A DNA stretch of 64,000 nt, from positions 124,001-188,000 of the forward strand of contig CAXBOS010000001.1 of assembly GCA_963977415.1 (NCBI GenBank). Reading direction: 5' to 3'. Within the stretch, counting starts at the first letter, position 1. Each line of letters opens with the position of its first letter. The stretch is from Croceimicrobium sp963977415. GTDB lineage: Bacteria > Bacteroidota > Bacteroidia > Flavobacteriales > Schleiferiaceae. Under the pieces are notes generated by a model. The model was not told where the DNA came from and ran no database searches. It worked only from the letters and a program-made list of their open reading frames with translations. A program made the translations under genes and the position numbers. Positions 61,459 through 64,000 of this stretch are shown piece after piece.

Positions 61459-61894
61459 AAAAGGATTAAGACCGCTAGCCCTTTTTGATTTTACATCGCT
61501 GCGCAAAGCTATTGGGGCTTGTCTTAAATGATAGAGATACTGGCAAAAGCATGAATAGGCCATAATTTAATTAGCCTATTTAGGTTGCTTAGGTTTTGAT
61601 GCGCTTAAGTCTCTAGCAATTAAAACATGCTGATACTGCAAATATGGAGCAGCATTAGGGCTTGAAAACTTGTGTGTATTATGCAGAGTTTAGGCATTTT
61701 GAGTAAACTCACTTTACGTTAAATTCATGTGAAAATTAGCGTGAAAATCTAGCCTCATTTCCTATCCGCGAGCCCTAGATTAAACAAAATCAAGGCTTTA
61801 ATTAAGAATTGTGTTCTTTTCAATTTGGATGCTAATCGCTAAAGCGGCCTATAGGTTCTTGCAATTTTTACCTTTGCGTTAAATAAAACCAATA
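61459..61894. other. 436-base gap before the JmjC-type gene
   Basis: No plausible coding sequence on either strand. An inverted repeat AATAGGC/GCCTATT (61554-61580) with a 13-base loop could be a weak hairpin, but there is no T run. The last 30 bases hold the promoter box of the next gene. Otherwise I see nothing. Confidence 0.4.
61869..61876 (+). promoter_or_regulatory. Putative -7 box of the JmjC-type gene
   Basis: TACCTTTG, a full match to TAnnTTTG, 18 bases before the ATG. The -33 element is unclear. Confidence 0.5.
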
Positions 61895-62782
61895 ATGCAA
61901 TTAAGATCAGTTGATGTAGTAGAGCATATTGAACCCGAAGATTTTTACCAGCGCTACGTTAAAACTCTTACCCCAGTTAAGCTGACAAACTACGCGAAAG
62001 ACTGGCCCGCATTACAAAAGTGGACCTATTCTCATTTAAAGGAAATCGCTGGAAGGCATAAGGTGAAATTGCACGGTGCCTGGCAAGATCATGAGCCAAC
62101 GCAAATAGAAATGCCTGCTGTTAAGGAAGTTACTTTTGCCGAGTATTTGGATATCTTGGAAAAAGACACCCCTTCCGATTTGCGAATTTTCCTATTCAAC
62201 CTCTTTAAATTAGAGCCATCCTTATTAAAGGATTTTACTTTTCCGCCCATTATGGAGGGTTATTTAGAAGATTACCCTTATCTATTTTTTGGCGCTGCGG
62301 GTAGTGATGTACGCTTACATTACGACATCGATTTGTCGAACGTTTTTATAACGCAGTTTGGCGGCACTAAGCGCATTACCCTTTTTGACCAAAGTCAAAC
62401 AAAATACCTCTATAAATTACCTTTCACCACCCACAGTGCTGCCGATATACGCGCCGCTGACTATGAAAAGTACCCTGCCTTAAAATTGGCAGAAGGTTGG
62501 CAGACGGAACTCAAACCAGGTGAGACCCTTTTTATGCCTGCCGGAATTTGGCATTATATAGAATATTTGGGAGGAAGTTTTTCTTTAAGTCTGCGCACTT
62601 TAAACCCTACGCGATTAGGGAAAATTCAAGGGGCTTATAATGTTTTTGTGATTCGCAAATTGGACGAATATCTGCATAAGTTTTACAAAAACAGTTGGGG
62701 CGATTATAAATTGCGTACCGCCATTGAACGCACCAATGAAATTGTAGCAGAGCAGTTAGCCGATCGGGATTCGATAAAATAG
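61895..62782 (+). CDS. Cupin_8/JmjC-type Fe(II)/2-oxoglutarate oxygenase
   Basis: A 295-aa protein of the JmjC-like cupin_8 family (FIH/JMJD5 type hydroxylases). The iron facial triad is complete: His142 and Asp144 in LHYDID, and His220 in PAGIWHYIEY. Lys159 in GGTKRITLF is placed to bind 2-oxoglutarate. Family members hydroxylate protein side chains or small molecules; the substrate is unknown. A Cys-cluster protein gene begins 70 bases downstream on the same strand. Confidence 0.88.
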   Translation: MQLRSVDVVEHIEPEDFYQRYVKTLTPVKLTNYAKDWPALQKWTYSHLKEIAGRHKVKLHGAWQDHEPTQIEMPAVKEVTFAEYLDILEKDTPSDLRIFLFNLFKLEPSLLKDFTFPPIMEGYLEDYPYLFFGAAGSDVRLHYDIDLSNVFITQFGGTKRITLFDQSQTKYLYKLPFTTHSAADIRAADYEKYPALKLAEGWQTELKPGETLFMPAGIWHYIEYLGGSFSLSLRTLNPTRLGKIQGAYNVFVIRKLDEYLHKFYKNSWGDYKLRTAIERTNEIVAEQLADRDSIK

Positions 62783-62852
62783 TTTCTCCTTTTTAAGTCT
62801 TGTTTTGAATCTCCTCTAAGGCAAAAATTTTACCTTAGAAGAAAATATACTC

Positions 62853-63569
62853 TTGCGTAGAATTCCCGAAATCCAAAATTATTGCAATCGTTGGTGTCAA
62901 CGTTGTCCCCTCGCACACCGTTGTGGGGTGTATCAGGTTATAAATTCCGATTCAGAGGATATTTCGGTCTTGGCTGAGGGTACAGAACCCAACGAAGTAG
63001 AAAGTGAAAACCCCTTTGCTAATTTAGATCTTGTTTCGAGTGAAGCGCTGCAAAAGGTTAAAAAGGAGCAGGAGAAAAGAGCCCCGCTAAATTTACAGAA
63101 GCATTCTTTAATGCTTAGTTTTCATCAATGGGATGAATACTATCAGCAACTGCTACTTTACCTAGAGACTAGTTTATTAAAGGAGTTTTTAGTTAAACCC
63201 ATCTTGCGCAAGCAAAAAGAGCAGGAAATTGATAATGCTTTTAGTGCCTTAGACCGTTACAAAGATTTTATCGGACCGAAATTAAGTCGTGCCCTGGGAG
63301 GGAAACACGATTTTGTGCAAGGCTTGGAGTTACTGCAGTCGGATTGGAATGGTAGCGCAAAAATTGCCCTATTAGTATTAAATGATATCTGTTTGGCTAC
63401 CGAGAAACTCTTGCAATATATGGGCGATTCAGAGCAAATGCTCATTCGTTTTTGGCAGCTTTCGCAGAATTTAAGAGACGAAATGCGTCACGAATTTCCC
63501 TATGCCCAAAGTTTTATTCGTCCCGGTTTCGATACGTTGGGTTTACAACATAATTTGGGTTTAGAATGA
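62853..63569 (+). CDS. Uncharacterised helical protein with N-terminal four-Cys cluster
   Basis: A 238-aa protein I do not recognise. The start is TTG at 62853. The N-terminus has four cysteines, C11, C15, C18 and C24 (YCNRWCQRCPLAHRCGVY), spaced C-x3-C-x2-C-x5-C, suited to a zinc or Fe-S centre. A Ser/Glu-rich linker (30-65) precedes an all-helical domain (75-235). It ends in an ATGA overlap with the next gene. The neighbours (a JmjC oxygenase and an exported serine hydrolase) do not reveal its role. Confidence 0.7.
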   Translation: MRRIPEIQNYCNRWCQRCPLAHRCGVYQVINSDSEDISVLAEGTEPNEVESENPFANLDLVSSEALQKVKKEQEKRAPLNLQKHSLMLSFHQWDEYYQQLLLYLETSLLKEFLVKPILRKQKEQEIDNAFSALDRYKDFIGPKLSRALGGKHDFVQGLELLQSDWNGSAKIALLVLNDICLATEKLLQYMGDSEQMLIRFWQLSQNLRDEMRHEFPYAQSFIRPGFDTLGLQHNLGLE

Positions 63570-64000
63570 AGAAGCTGGCGCGCTTTTTTTTATTTGTTCT
63601 CTTAGCGCCGAGCTTTCTATGGGGCCAAAACTACTTTCCGCCCAACACGGGTTTTTGGGACACCATATCTCCCCAGCAAATGGGCTGGTGTAACTTAGAG
63701 TTGAGCACGCTCGATAGTTTACTAATCGCGGCAAATACGAAATCATTTATAATTTTAAAGGGAGGGAAAATTGCCTACGAAAGGTATTATAATGGCTTTG
63801 GGCCTGATTCGGTTTGGTATTGGGCTTCTGCCGGAAAAACGCTAACCGCAAGTTTAATTGGAATCGCTCAAGATGAGGGTTTGTTGGATATTAGCGATAA
63901 AAGCTCCGATTATTTGGGTCGTCCTTGGACCTCCTTGTCTTTAAATCAGGAAGACCTAATTACCATTGAGAATCAACTAAGCATGACAACGGGCTTGGAC
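63566..64000 (+). CDS. Exported serine hydrolase (class C beta-lactamase-like), truncated by window edge
   Basis: The first 145 codons of a gene that runs off the right edge. A signal peptide (ending LWGQ) is followed by a beta-lactamase/transpeptidase-like domain. The SxxK active site is SAGK in YWASAGKTLTASL, followed by GIAQDEGLLDISDKSSDYL and ITIENQLSMTTGLD, the standard early pattern of the family (DD-peptidase/EstB-type esterases). It overlaps the Cys-cluster gene by ATGA. Substrate unknown. Confidence 0.88.
   Translation, partial: MKKLARFFLFVLLAPSFLWGQNYFPPNTGFWDTISPQQMGWCNLELSTLDSLLIAANTKSFIILKGGKIAYERYYNGFGPDSVWYWASAGKTLTASLIGIAQDEGLLDISDKSSDYLGRPWTSLSLNQEDLITIENQLSMTTGLD

Noticed and set aside
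61700..61725. GAGTAAActcacTTTACG near the JmjC gene as another copy of the Fic operator
   Set aside because: The arms are separated by five bases rather than the zero or one base of the Fic repeats and the flanks differ, so similarity is probably chance.
1..64000. CRISPR arrays, tRNA/rRNA genes, intact insertion sequences, prophage genes
   Set aside because: Reading both strands I found no regularly spaced repeats, no tRNA-like T-loop/anticodon pattern outside coding sequence, and no transposase, integrase or phage structural protein.

Overview
The window is a stretch of chromosome from a member of the Bacteroidota, most likely order Flavobacteriales. Evidence: a gliding/type IX secretion lipoprotein (GldH), a PorZ-like beta-propeller protein ending in a sorting domain, an SPNGDG-type C-terminal domain, DUF4837 and PSP1/RicT genes in Bacteroidota arrangements, and many starts preceded by the Bacteroidota -7 box TAnnTTTG. 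Base composition looks moderately AT-rich and uniform by eye. I see no tRNA, rRNA, CRISPR array or intact insertion sequence.

Layout. 1-3184 (-): isoleucyl-tRNA synthetase, cut by the left edge, with the unusual active-site motif GIHH. 3487-5440 (+): a GluR0-like ligand-gated potassium channel overlapping a propeller lipoprotein. 5593-7436 (-): a tight three-gene set (RidA family, an ATPase-like protein without the Walker lysine, a membrane protein). 7556-14861 (-): a cell-envelope block with an ArsC/LMW-PTP-like protein lacking its cysteine, a cation/proton antiporter, a glycosidase-like lipoprotein and a giant GT2 synthase fused to two glycosidase-like domains. 14948-24994: PduO-type adenosyltransferase, a DUF2795 protein, a FIST sensor with a soluble hybrid histidine kinase, SecA, and an ECF sigma factor coupled to a membrane-anchored barrel-like protein. 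25049-36789: housekeeping genes (YbdL-type aminotransferase, SlyD, Uup, MFS transporter, MsrA, Asd, a lamin-tail surface protein, a PolB-like exonuclease, a double-ATPase peptide ABC protein). 36790-37312 has no convincing gene. 37313-40663 (+): a pair of secreted, outer-membrane-type proteins.

40841-49463 (-) is one closely packed run: ricT, gldH, penicillin-binding protein 1A, scoA, a membrane glycosyltransferase-like gene broken by an in-frame TGA, scoB and a second membrane glycosyltransferase-like gene. 49603-56903 carries porZ-recO (+) converging on DUF4837-mltD (-), then tatA-gatA (-). 57217-64000 (+) holds a Fic AMPylase behind a cluster of palindromes, a LolD/MacB-type ABC ATPase, an SDR plus an ALDH8A1-type 2-aminomuconate semialdehyde dehydrogenase, a JmjC-type oxygenase, a cysteine-cluster protein and a truncated serine hydrolase.

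Most of the window is ordinary core genome. The parts most worth a second look are the GT2/glycosidase block, the glutamate-receptor-like channel, the sigma/barrel pair, the Fic operator array, the GIHH synthetase and the interrupted glycosyltransferase inside scoAB. Function calls rest on motif recognition by eye; no database search was run.
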